Shown one piece after another: positions 56,323 to 64,000 of a DNA stretch of 64,000 nt (position 1 is its first letter; every line of letters starts with the position of its first letter). The translations under genes were made by a program, and so were the position numbers. The notes beneath the pieces were generated by a model, which was given only the letters and a program-made list of their open reading frames with translations, did no database searches and was not told the origin of the DNA. The DNA comes from an uncultured Bacteroides sp. (GTDB taxonomy: Bacteria; Bacteroidota; Bacteroidia; Bacteroidales; Bacteroidaceae): positions 114,376 through 178,375 of the forward strand of contig USAN01000005.1 of assembly GCA_900552645.1 (NCBI GenBank). The letters run 5' to 3'.

Positions 56323-56353
56323 ATTTTTAATTTAATTATTTTATTTTTTCATT

Positions 56354-56602
56354 ATGAACATGTATGTTGGTAACCTTAATTACAAGGTTAGAGAAGGAGA
56401 TTTGGAACAAGCATTTGGTGCTTATGGTGCTATCTCTTCAGTAAAAGTTATTAAAGATCGCGAAACTAACAAATCTAAAGGTTTTGCTTTTGTAGAAATG
56501 GAAAACTCTGATGAAGCTGCCGAAGCAATGAACGCATTGAACGGAAGTGAATTTATGGGCCGCCAATTAGTTATCAAAGAAGCATTACCTAAAAAAATGT
56601 AA
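56354..56602 (+). CDS. Small RRM-type RNA-binding protein
   Basis: 82 residues, a single RNA recognition motif: RNP2 MYVGNL at residues 3-8 and RNP1 KGFAFVEM at residues 41-48. This is the standard size of the Bacteroidetes Rbp proteins, which act as global RNA-binding regulators and are often controlled by their own leaders. It stands alone between tig and lptB, with a long leader and a strong bidirectional terminator. An orphan transcription unit. Confidence 0.93.
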   Translation: MNMYVGNLNYKVREGDLEQAFGAYGAISSVKVIKDRETNKSKGFAFVEMENSDEAAEAMNALNGSEFMGRQLVIKEALPKKM

Positions 56603-56621
56603 TAACTTATTTTGATAGAAT

Positions 56622-56655
56622 AAAAAAAGGAGAAATTTAAATTTCTCCTTTTTTT
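56622..56655. terminator. Bidirectional terminator between the RRM gene and lptB
   Basis: A perfect 34-bp palindrome: AAAAAAAGGAGAAATTT joined to its exact reverse complement, ending in seven T. It serves the plus-strand RRM gene and the minus-strand lptB. Confidence 0.9.
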
Positions 56656-56681
56656 ATTTCTTTATTTTCTAATAAAATAGG

Positions 56682-57545
56682 CTACTCAGCTGTTACTTGC
56701 TCCGATGCACGATTCGCTTCTTCTATACGGTGAGCTTCCTCAAGCAAGCGATCTTCTTCCTGAAAGTCTTTTTTTCTGAGTACGAAATTTGTACCTAGAT
56801 ATTTTTCGCGTACTACCTTATTTTCGGCCAACTCTTCGGGAGTGCCCTGAAATAGTATCTTTCCTTCAAACAGAAGATATGCACGGTCTGTAAGACGAAG
56901 TGTTTCAAGAGCATTATGGTCTGTTATTAATATTCCTATATTCTTGTCCTTCAGTTTCCATACTATATGCTGAATATCTTCTACTGCAATAGGGTCTACA
57001 CCGGCAAAGGGCTCGTCAAGCATTATAAATTTAGGATTTATGGCCAGACAACGGGCTATCTCTGTACGGCGACGCTCACCACCCGATAGCTGATCGCCAA
57101 GGTTCTTTCTTACTTTCTGAAGTCGAAATTCGGCTATAAGACTTTCCAACTTCTCTTTCTGATATTCCTTACTTGTATTAGTTAGCTGTAATACCGACGA
57201 TATGTTATCTTCAACACTCATTTTTCGGAATACTGATGCTTCTTGTGCAAGATAACCTATTCCTGTTTGCGCTCTCTTATAAACCGGATAGCCGGTTATG
57301 TCAAGATCGTTCAGATATATATGTCCCTCATTAGGTACGATAAGTCCGGTAGTCATGTAGAATGAGGTAGTTTTTCCTGCGCCGTTAGGGCCAAGCAAAC
57401 CTACGATTTCTCCTTGCTTTACGTCAAAAGAGACATGATTTACTACAGTTCTTTTGCCATACTTCTTAACCAGGTTTTCGGTACGGAGTATCATTCTCTC
57501 CTTTTCATTGACTGGCGGGGTCACTTCCATTTCTTGTTCTGACAT
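56682..57545 (-). CDS. lptB: LPS export ABC transporter ATPase LptB
   Basis: 287 residues. Walker A GPNGAGKT, Q-loop YLAQEASVFRKMSVEDN, signature LSGGERRR, Walker B FIMLDEPFAGVDPIAVEDI, the typical LptB sequence. It powers extraction of LPS from the inner membrane with LptFG, which are not in this window. N- and C-terminal extensions of about 15 and 40 residues, the latter acidic and Glu-rich, are usual in Bacteroides. Divergent from the MlaE-like gene. Confidence 0.93.
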   Translation of the reverse strand: MSEQEMEVTPPVNEKERMILRTENLVKKYGKRTVVNHVSFDVKQGEIVGLLGPNGAGKTTSFYMTTGLIVPNEGHIYLNDLDITGYPVYKRAQTGIGYLAQEASVFRKMSVEDNISSVLQLTNTSKEYQKEKLESLIAEFRLQKVRKNLGDQLSGGERRRTEIARCLAINPKFIMLDEPFAGVDPIAVEDIQHIVWKLKDKNIGILITDHNALETLRLTDRAYLLFEGKILFQGTPEELAENKVVREKYLGTNFVLRKKDFQEEDRLLEEAHRIEEANRASEQVTAE

Positions 57546-57561
57546 CTTTATTATTTTGCGA

Positions 57562-57569
57562 CAAAAATA
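57562..57569 (-). promoter_or_regulatory. -7 box of lptB
   Basis: Minus strand TATTTTTG matches TAnnTTTG, 16 bp before the lptB start. Confidence 0.5.
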
Positions 57570-57617
57570 CTAAAAAAGTTTAGTAAAAGTAGTATGGAAC
57601 AGAAAATCAGAATATCT

Positions 57618-57651
57618 TTTGTGCTTATATAGGTAAAAAGACCTATTTTTG
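57618..57651 (+). promoter_or_regulatory. Promoter of the MlaE/MlaF-like transporter genes
   Basis: TTTG (57618-57621), 22 bp, then TATTTTTG (57644-57651); the ATG follows 18 bp later. Confidence 0.55.
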
Positions 57652-57669
57652 TAGGAAATTACATACTAT

Positions 57670-58416
57670 ATGATAATAAAACCTATAAGTACATTTGGAA
57701 AGTATATTATTTTAATGGCACGAACATTTTCAAGGCCAGATAGAATGAGAATGTTTTTCAAGCAATATCTTAATGAGATGGTACAATTGGGGGTAAACTC
57801 CATAGGAATAGTACTTCTTATCTCTTTTTTCATCGGAGCCGTAATAACCATTCAAATAAAATTGAATATACAGAGCCCGTGGATGCCACGATTCGTGGTG
57901 GGATACACTACAAGAGAAATTATGCTCCTTGAGTTTTCTTCATCTATAATGTGCCTTATACTGGCAGGCAAGGTGGGATCGAACATTGCATCTGAAATAG
58001 GTACAATGAGGGTTACACAGCAGATAGACGCCCTGGATATAATGGGAGTAAACTCGGCAAACTATCTTATTTTGCCAAAAATTACTGCGCTGATGACAAT
58101 GATTCCTTTTCTTGTTATCTTCAGTATATTTGCAGGAATTATAGGGGCCTTCTTTACATGCTGGTTCGGAGGAATAATGAATGTTGAAGATTTGGAATAT
58201 GGACTTCAGTATTCGTTTCAGGAGTGGTTTATATGGTGTAGCTTCATAAAATCGTTATTCTTTGCATACATTATTGCAAGTGTATCGGCATATTTTGGCT
58301 ATACCATAGAAGGCGGCTCAATAGCAGTAGGTAAGGCTAGTACGGATTCGGTTGTAATGAGCAGCGTACTGATTCTTTTCTCCGATTTAGTATTAACACA
58401 ACTTTTAATGGGATGA
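57670..58416 (+). CDS. MlaE-family ABC transporter permease
   Basis: 248 residues, five or six membrane helices, with the MlaE signature EFSSSIMCLILAGKVGSNIASEIGTMRVTQQIDALDIMGVN. The N-terminal interfacial helix is present. In the Mla system this permease, the MlaF ATPase and the MCE protein MlaD move phospholipids between membranes; an MCE gene is not visible here and may lie elsewhere. It overlaps the ATPase gene by four bases (ATGA). Confidence 0.92.
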   Translation: MIIKPISTFGKYIILMARTFSRPDRMRMFFKQYLNEMVQLGVNSIGIVLLISFFIGAVITIQIKLNIQSPWMPRFVVGYTTREIMLLEFSSSIMCLILAGKVGSNIASEIGTMRVTQQIDALDIMGVNSANYLILPKITALMTMIPFLVIFSIFAGIIGAFFTCWFGGIMNVEDLEYGLQYSFQEWFIWCSFIKSLFFAYIIASVSAYFGYTIEGGSIAVGKASTDSVVMSSVLILFSDLVLTQLLMG

Positions 58417-59225
58417 TTCAAGTTAAATCTTTATATAAATCTTTTGAAGACAAGGATGTATTGATAGACATCAATGCCACTTTTGACAATGGAAAGACTA
58501 ATCTTATAATTGGTCAGAGTGGTTCGGGAAAGACTGTTTTGATGAAATGTTTGGTAGGACTTCTTACGCCAAACAAAGGCGAGATTCTTTATGACGACCG
58601 TAATTTCCTTACCATGAGCAAGGGAGACAAGAAGGTTTTGCGACGCGAAATGGGTATGATATTCCAAAGCGCAGCACTTTTCGATTCTCTTACTGTTCTT
58701 GAAAACGTTATGTTTCCACTTGATATGTTCTCGAATGATACATTAAGAAACCGCATAAAACGTGCACGCTTTTGTCTTGATCGCGTAAACCTTCTTGATG
58801 CACAGCAGAAGTATCCAGGAGAGATAAGTGGTGGTATGCAGAAGCGCGTGGCTATAGCACGTGCTATAGCTCTTAATCCTATATATCTGTTTTGCGATGA
58901 ACCAAACTCGGGATTGGACCCTAAGACTTCACTAATAATAGATGAACTTATTCATGATATTACCACTGAATATAACATGACTACTATAATAAATACTCAT
59001 GATATGAACTCGGTAATGGGTATAGGAGACTCTATTATTTATATTTATCAGGGACACAAAGAGTGGGAAGGAAATAAGGAACAGGTATTCACCGCAACCA
59101 ATAAGAAACTGAACGACTTCATTTTTGCTTCGGAATTACTAAAGAAGGTAAGGAATGAGGAAAGAAATGAACTTAATGCCATTGAGAAGGATTTAAGAGA
59201 TATACATGAAGGTAGAAAAAAATAG
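58413..59225 (+). CDS. MlaF-family ABC transporter ATPase
   Basis: 270 residues. Walker A GQSGSGKT, Q-loop MIFQSAALFDSLTVLENV, signature ISGGMQKR, Walker B LFCDEPNSGLDP. The phrase AALFDSLTVLENV is typical of MlaF. C-terminal tail (about 235-270) is charged and helical. Partner of the MlaE-like permease, translationally coupled to it. Ends before a strong convergent terminator. Confidence 0.92.
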   Translation: MIQVKSLYKSFEDKDVLIDINATFDNGKTNLIIGQSGSGKTVLMKCLVGLLTPNKGEILYDDRNFLTMSKGDKKVLRREMGMIFQSAALFDSLTVLENVMFPLDMFSNDTLRNRIKRARFCLDRVNLLDAQQKYPGEISGGMQKRVAIARAIALNPIYLFCDEPNSGLDPKTSLIIDELIHDITTEYNMTTIINTHDMNSVMGIGDSIIYIYQGHKEWEGNKEQVFTATNKKLNDFIFASELLKKVRNEERNELNAIEKDLRDIHEGRKK

Positions 59226-59244
59226 AATATCATATTACTGAATA

Positions 59245-59296
59245 AAAAGAATCACCTTTTATCCTTATTGAACGGATAAAAGGTGATTCTTTTTTA
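59245..59296. terminator. Bidirectional terminator between mlaF-like gene and der
   Basis: A perfect 20-bp inverted repeat (59245-59264 with 59274-59293, each half containing the core AATCACCTTTTATCC or its complement) with a 9-base loop and flanking A and T runs. Serves convergent genes. Confidence 0.9.
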
Positions 59297-59347
59297 ATCT
59301 CTAATATCCTTTATTCAGGATATCAGAGCTAAATGTATTATATTATT

Positions 59348-60661
59348 CTATTTCTGTCTTATAAAGATATTTATAGGAGTACCGCACAAGTTCCATTTAT
59401 CGCGAATCTTGTTTTCGAGGAAACGTTTGTAGGGCTCTCTAACATACTGTGGCAAATTTGCAAAAAACACGAAGGAAGGTACCTGCGTATTAGGCAACTG
59501 AGTACAATATTTAATCTTGATATACTTACCCTTATTTGATGGAGGTGGATATGCCTCGATCAAAGGTAACATCTCTTCATTAAGTTTGGCAGTAGGAATA
59601 CGTGTAGTACGTGCATGAAAAACATCCTTGGCTGTTTCAAGTACCTTATATATACGTTGCTTAGTAAGAGCCGAAGAAAATATTATAGGGAAGTCAACGA
59701 ATGGAGCAAATCTAGAGCGAATTGCTTCTTCATAGCCTTTTATAACCTTGTTGTCCTTATTTTCAATCAAGTCCCACTTATTTACAACTACCACAAGTCC
59801 TTTTTGGTTTCTTTGGATAAGAGAGAATATGTTAAGATCCTGCCCCTCTATCCCTCTTGTTGCATCAAGCATTAGTATACATACATCCGAGTTTTCAATG
59901 GCACGTATAGATCTGATTACTGAATAGTATTCAAGATCTTCATTAACCTTGTTTTTCTTACGTATACCGGCCGTATCAACTAGATAGAAATCAAAACCAA
60001 ATTTTTCGTATTTAGTATAAATTGAATCTCGCGTAGTACCTGCTATCTCGGTAACTATATTTCTCTCTTCGCCTATAAATGCATTTATTATTGATGACTT
60101 TCCGGCATTTGGACGACCTACAACGGCAAAACGAGGAATTTCATCTTCAAGAATTTCATCATTATCTTTGGTAAATTTAGAGACAATTTCATCCATCAAG
60201 TCTCCGGTACCGGTTCCACTTACAGCCGAAATACAAAAAGGATCGCCTAATCCTAAAGAATAGAATTCCGCCGCATTATACTGCAAGTCATTATTATCAG
60301 TCTTGTTCGCAACCAAAATTACAGGCTTATCAGTACGACGAAGTATAGATGCTACTTGTAAATCCAAATCAGTAACCCCATTCATCACATCAACGACAAA
60401 TAGTATTTCATCAGCTTCTTCAACTGCCAAAACTACCTGTTTTCTAATTTCTTCTTCAAAGATATCATCTGAATTTACTACCCATCCTCCGGTATCGACA
60501 ACCGAGAATTCTTTTCCTAACCATTCACTTTTGCCATACTGACGGTCGCGGGTCGTTCCAGCTTGTTCATTAACAATTGCCTGACGTGTTTTGGTCAGAC
60601 GATTAAACAGGGTTGACTTTCCTACATTAGGACGTCCAACTATTGCAACTAAATTTCCCAT
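59348..60661 (-). CDS. der: Ribosome biogenesis GTPase Der (EngA)
   Basis: 437 residues with two tandem GTPase domains: [17 protein letters not shown], then [20 protein letters not shown], and a C-terminal KH-like domain (about 350-437). Needed for 50S subunit assembly. Last gene of the DUF177-rpmF-fabH-era-der group, 38 bp after era. Confidence 0.97.
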   Translation of the reverse strand: MGNLVAIVGRPNVGKSTLFNRLTKTRQAIVNEQAGTTRDRQYGKSEWLGKEFSVVDTGGWVVNSDDIFEEEIRKQVVLAVEEADEILFVVDVMNGVTDLDLQVASILRRTDKPVILVANKTDNNDLQYNAAEFYSLGLGDPFCISAVSGTGTGDLMDEIVSKFTKDNDEILEDEIPRFAVVGRPNAGKSSIINAFIGEERNIVTEIAGTTRDSIYTKYEKFGFDFYLVDTAGIRKKNKVNEDLEYYSVIRSIRAIENSDVCILMLDATRGIEGQDLNIFSLIQRNQKGLVVVVNKWDLIENKDNKVIKGYEEAIRSRFAPFVDFPIIFSSALTKQRIYKVLETAKDVFHARTTRIPTAKLNEEMLPLIEAYPPPSNKGKYIKIKYCTQLPNTQVPSFVFFANLPQYVREPYKRFLENKIRDKWNLCGTPINIFIRQK

Positions 60662-60699
60662 CTTTTTATTTTTTTAATTAACGGCTATCACAGTCGAGA

Positions 60700-61581
60700 T
60701 TAATCTAATTTGTAGCCAAAGTTCTTCAATTCCTTGTCCGAACTTCTCCAATCCTTGTCTACCTTTACAAAAACTTCAAGGTAAACAGATTTGGCAAAGA
60801 ATTGTTCCAGAGTCTTTCTGGCTTCCGTAGCTACTTTCTTCAATGCTTTTCCTTGTTTTCCAATAATAATACCCTTCTGAGAATCCCTTTCAACGTATAT
60901 AACAGCATTTATATGTATACTCTTAGGCTCTTCCTTAAACTGCTCTACCACAACTTCTACCGAGTAAGGTATCTCTTTGTCGTAATATAGCAATATTTTT
61001 TCACGTATTATCTCGGTAACGAAAAATCTTGCCGGTTTATCGGTAAGCTGATCCTTATCGAAATATGGAGGTGAATCGGGCAGCAATTCTTTTATTCTTT
61101 TCATTACTACATCTATGTTAAACTTAGAGGTAGCCGAAATAGGAATGATTTCTGCCTTAGGAAGTACCTTGTGCCACTCTTCTACCAACTCTTCGAGGGC
61201 CTGTTGTGTAGTAAGATCGATCTTGTTTATCAACAGCAATACTGGAATATCCATCTTGCTTACCTTTTCTACAAATTCAGGATTTTTATCAGGTTTCTCT
61301 ATAACGTCTGTAACATAAAGTAATACATCAGCATCGGACAATGCCGATTCTGAAAAATTAAGCATGGATTCCTGTAGTTTATAATTAGGTTTCAATACTC
61401 CAGGAGTATCTGAAAATACAATCTGCATATCATCGGTATTCAAAATACCCATAATACGGTGACGAGTAGTCTGAGCCTTGAAAGTAGCAATAGAAACTCT
61501 TTCACCTACCAGCAAATTCATTAAAGTAGATTTACCTACATTAGGATTACCTACTATGTTTACAAAACCAGCTTTATGCAT
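60700..61581 (-). CDS. era: GTPase Era
   Basis: 293 residues. GTPase domain with GNPNVGKS, DTPGVLKP and NKID; C-terminal KH domain with GIIIGKQGKALKKVATEARK. It binds the 3' end of 16S rRNA during 30S maturation. Lies between fabH (82 bp gap) and der. Confidence 0.97.
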   Translation of the reverse strand: MHKAGFVNIVGNPNVGKSTLMNLLVGERVSIATFKAQTTRHRIMGILNTDDMQIVFSDTPGVLKPNYKLQESMLNFSESALSDADVLLYVTDVIEKPDKNPEFVEKVSKMDIPVLLLINKIDLTTQQALEELVEEWHKVLPKAEIIPISATSKFNIDVVMKRIKELLPDSPPYFDKDQLTDKPARFFVTEIIREKILLYYDKEIPYSVEVVVEQFKEEPKSIHINAVIYVERDSQKGIIIGKQGKALKKVATEARKTLEQFFAKSVYLEVFVKVDKDWRSSDKELKNFGYKLD

Positions 61582-61663
61582 AATTTATTCTTTAATTGGT
61601 TATAGACAAAAAAACGCATCAGGGTAGAGATGCGTTCTTTGTTTTCTTGTAGTTTAATAATTA

Positions 61664-62668
61664 TTATCTCTTACTACCATCATATCCCCATTTTACATAA
61701 GCGGCTCCCCATGTAAATCCGGCTCCAAAAGCAGTAAAGATAATATTATCTCCTTTCTTTAATTTATTTTCATATTCCCATAGACATAAAGGAAGAGTCG
61801 CGGCACTTGTATTACCCAAATGCTCTATATTCATCATTACTTTATCCAAAGGAACTTCAAGTCTGGAAGCTACAGCATCAATAATACGTACATTAGCTTG
61901 ATGAGGAACTATCCAATTTATATTTTCTTTATCAAGATTGTTTTTCGCTGCAATCTTTGCAGTTACATCCGACATAAATGATACAGCATATTTAAATACG
62001 GTTCTGCCCTCTTGATAAAGATAATGCATTTTATTATCAATAGTAAAATAAGAAGGAGGACATACTGATCCACCGGCCTTCATATGAAGGAATGGCAAAC
62101 CTTTACCATCTGTATGTAATATAGAATCTATTATACCAAAATCTTCAGTAGTAGCTTCTACCATACAAGCTGCAGCACCATCACCAAATATAGGACAGGT
62201 AGCTCTATCCTGATAGTTAACCATAGACGACATTTTATCTGCACCTACAATTATAACCTTTTTATGTCTTCCCGAAGCAATAAGAGATGCAGCTGTTTCC
62301 ATAGCAAACAAAAATCCACTACATGCTGCCTGCAAATCAAAAGCAAATGCATTTTTAAATCCTAACTTATCGCACAATATTGATGCAGTAGAAGGAAAAT
62401 GATAGTCCGGGGTAGTAGTTGACACAATTACAGCATCTACTTCATCAGGATTTACTCCTGTCTTCTGCATTAACTGCTTAGTAGCCTTACGCGCCATATA
62501 AGAAGTTCCTAACCCTTCTTCATTTAGTATTCGTCTTTCTTTGACTCCAATTCGAGTCATTATCCATTCGTCGTTGGTATCTACCATTTTAGAGATTTCC
62601 TCATTAGTAAGGACATAATCCGGTACATATCCTCCAACGCCTGTGATTACTGCATTTATTTTTTCCAT
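61664..62668 (-). CDS. fabH: 3-oxoacyl-ACP synthase III (FabH)
   Basis: 334 residues. Catalytic Cys in [13 protein letters not shown], His in [12 protein letters not shown] and Asn in [10 protein letters not shown]. It starts fatty-acid synthesis by condensing an acyl-CoA with malonyl-ACP. Downstream of rpmF and upstream of era, the usual Bacteroidales order. A hairpin between rpmF and this gene may reduce its transcription relative to rpmF. Confidence 0.96.
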   Translation of the reverse strand: MEKINAVITGVGGYVPDYVLTNEEISKMVDTNDEWIMTRIGVKERRILNEEGLGTSYMARKATKQLMQKTGVNPDEVDAVIVSTTTPDYHFPSTASILCDKLGFKNAFAFDLQAACSGFLFAMETAASLIASGRHKKVIIVGADKMSSMVNYQDRATCPIFGDGAAACMVEATTEDFGIIDSILHTDGKGLPFLHMKAGGSVCPPSYFTIDNKMHYLYQEGRTVFKYAVSFMSDVTAKIAAKNNLDKENINWIVPHQANVRIIDAVASRLEVPLDKVMMNIEHLGNTSAATLPLCLWEYENKLKKGDNIIFTAFGAGFTWGAAYVKWGYDGSKR

Positions 62669-62701
62669 TATATTCTTTTTTAATCTATACGTATAAAAAA
62701 T

Positions 62702-62728
62702 AGCCGACAGAGCCGAAGCTCGCCGGCT
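62702..62728 (-). terminator. Terminator or attenuator between rpmF and fabH
   Basis: On the minus strand an outer stem (AGCCG with CGGCT) encloses an inner GAGC-TTCG-GCTC hairpin, which in RNA gives the very stable cUUCGg tetraloop, followed by A and then six T. It lies 42 bp after rpmF. Confidence 0.75.
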
Positions 62729-62769
62729 TTATTTTAACACTTAACGTATAAACGTGTTTTTGCCTGCTA

Positions 62770-62955
62770 TTAAACTGCAGCCTCTTTTTCGATCGCTAAT
62801 TTACCTCTATAGTAACCACATGATCCACATACAGTGTGATATACATGCCATTCGCCACAATTAGGACATATAGCTAAAGTAGGAGCAACTGCCTTGTCAT
62901 GAGTTCTTCTCTTCGCAGTTCTCGTTTTTGATTGTCTTCTTTTAGGATGTGCCAT
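62770..62955 (-). CDS. rpmF: 50S ribosomal protein L32
   Basis: 61 residues, typical L32: MAHPKRRQSKTRTAKRRTHDK start and a zinc ribbon (CPNCG and CGSCG). Downstream of the DUF177 gene by 10 bp, the widely conserved yceD-rpmF pair. Being a four-Cys (C+) form it binds zinc. Confidence 0.97.
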   Translation of the reverse strand: MAHPKRRQSKTRTAKRRTHDKAVAPTLAICPNCGEWHVYHTVCGSCGYYRGKLAIEKEAAV

Positions 62956-62965
62956 TTTTCTAAAT

Positions 62966-63556
62966 TTAATTATTATCTAATATTTTCTTTAATTCATTCC
63001 ATCTTGGATCCATTTCCTCTTGGGATAATTCTTCAACAGCTCCTTCATCTTTTATAGAATCAGAATTATCCAATTCCATGTCTTCTCCATCGTCGTTAGA
63101 AGAAACTCTTAAATGCTTTCCTAATTTACCCATCATACTCTTATTGCATTTACCAGGAGCATGAATATGCTTCATAGGTATGTTTAATGCAATAAACTCA
63201 TATAAGAACCAAGCTATATTTATATATCCGTCCGATTCAGGAACTACTACAATTTCACCTTCCTCAGAAAAATCATTTCCTAATTTAACTTTAAGCTTAT
63301 CGGCTGATGATATCGGAATCTCCATATCATCAAGACAACGATCGCAAGGTACTATTACTATTCCATCAGTCTGGAAATCAAACACAAATACATCAGACAA
63401 TGTTTTCTTCACTGTCAACAAAACGGTCAGTTTCCCTTTTTGTACTTCCGGACCATCCAGATCTACAAAGAATTGATTATTCAACTGAAACTCGTAATTA
63501 GCAGTTTCAGCCTTCATATTTTTCAATTCAATCTTATATTTATCAAACTTTCCCAA
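62966..63556 (-). CDS. DUF177 (YceD) family protein
   Basis: 196 residues. Conserved core QNNQFFVDLDGPEVQKGK-like segment near the start, PCDRCLDDMEIPI in the middle, acidic C-terminal tail. Members are encoded next to rpmF and in E. coli and plants are linked to 23S rRNA processing. The start is TTG at 63554-63556 (MGKFDKYKIELK): related proteins begin with this sequence, and a -7 box (TATCTTTG) lies 26 bp upstream; the alternative ATG at 63517 would remove part of the conserved N-terminus. Confidence 0.88.
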   Translation of the reverse strand: MGKFDKYKIELKNMKAETANYEFQLNNQFFVDLDGPEVQKGKLTVLLTVKKTLSDVFVFDFQTDGIVIVPCDRCLDDMEIPISSADKLKVKLGNDFSEEGEIVVVPESDGYINIAWFLYEFIALNIPMKHIHAPGKCNKSMMGKLGKHLRVSSNDDGEDMELDNSDSIKDEGAVEELSQEEMDPRWNELKKILDNN

Positions 63557-64000
63557 TGTGTTATACTATATAAATCGGGCGACAAAGATACAAATAATAT
63601 TCAATTAATATACTATCAATCAAAGTAAATTTTACTTTTTCAAGATTACTTTTTAAGTTTCACAATCTATTACCATTGATTTTAACTATCTGATTATAAA
63701 ATTAATCAAAAATAAAGTAGACTGAGATATTTTATTAAAAAACATATTTTTGAATATTTGAATAAATGAAAAAGTCACCAAAAAACATATCTGACTGTAT
63801 TGTATACATAATTGTAGAAAAACAGCTTTTAAAGGAGATTTCAGCACTTATGTAATTAATATGAAGAAGATTGTATAAATAAAGAGAATAATCAAATTTT
63901 GCGAAGGAAAGCTAATATAATGGATAATTATAAACTATTAAATATATAACCCACATTATGAAGAGTTATCTTTATATTAATGAAGAAATATAATCATAGC
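63557..64000. other. AT-rich stretch without a gene
   Basis: It holds the -7 box of the DUF177 gene (minus strand TATCTTTG at 63590-63583). Beyond that I see only AT-rich DNA and a short 11-codon ORF from 63958. The next gene probably starts beyond the window. Confidence 0.6.

Overview
The window is a chromosomal segment of a member of the Bacteroidales, most likely a Bacteroides/Phocaeicola-type gut bacterium. The reasons are AT-rich DNA, -7 promoter boxes of the TAnnTTTG type, SusC/SusD pairs, a one-protein hybrid two-component sensor (HTCS), a heavy-metal RND efflux system, small RRM RNA-binding proteins and the gene order of the housekeeping blocks. I cannot name the species from the sequence alone. 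No tRNA, rRNA or CRISPR array was seen.

Layout. 1-3.9 kb: the end of an FAD-dependent dehydrogenase gene with a terminator, then an orphan LuxR-type regulator and a TonB-dependent receptor. 3.9-7.6 kb (minus strand): metA, a U32-family tRNA/rRNA-modification-type protein and a zinc-ribbon membrane lipoprotein, all overlapping. 7.7-13.9 kb (minus): a CusCBA/CzcCBA-like metal efflux operon led by a His/Cys-rich exported protein. 13.9-18 kb (minus): an M13 peptidase and an ABC-F ATPase. 18.2-26.3 kb (minus): the block guaB - PPIase - surA - ostA-like - small membrane protein - mutL. 26.5-28.7 kb (minus): a GH43 enzyme and an exported partner of unknown function. 28.7-30.3 kb: almost gene-free, with gene remnants, a 22-bp tandem repeat and one possible tiny exported protein. 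30.3-48.4 kb: an arabinan-type polysaccharide utilization locus (PUL). 48.5-50 kb: a truncated VirE-like gene and an HU-like DNA-binding gene. 50.1-56 kb (minus): recQ, clpX, clpP, tig. 56.3-59.2 kb: an RRM RNA-binding protein, lptB, and an MlaE/MlaF-like ABC transporter. 59.3-63.6 kb (minus): der, era, fabH, rpmF and a DUF177 gene.

How the PUL works together. A surface endo-arabinanase (GH43 lipoprotein) and a surface binding lipoprotein would cut and hold arabinan. SusC/SusD import the oligosaccharides. Two periplasmic GH43 enzymes and one GH51 arabinofuranosidase finish them, and the HTCS senses the products. From memory the gene content and order match the Bacteroides thetaiotaomicron arabinan locus BT0360-BT0369.

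The strongest new observation is a short repeat, TTT(A/G)TCCAC, read by eye. It occurs as a pair with 21-bp period ahead of susC and as another pair with 21-bp period ahead of the divergent GH43 operon. In both cases exactly 20 bp lie between the proximal repeat and a TAnnTTTG -7 box. Two more copies sit in the HTCS gene's own upstream region. This looks like the operator of the HTCS. The whole 26.4-50 kb segment appears to sit inside an otherwise conserved recQ/guaB neighbourhood and has degraded mobile-element genes on its flanks.
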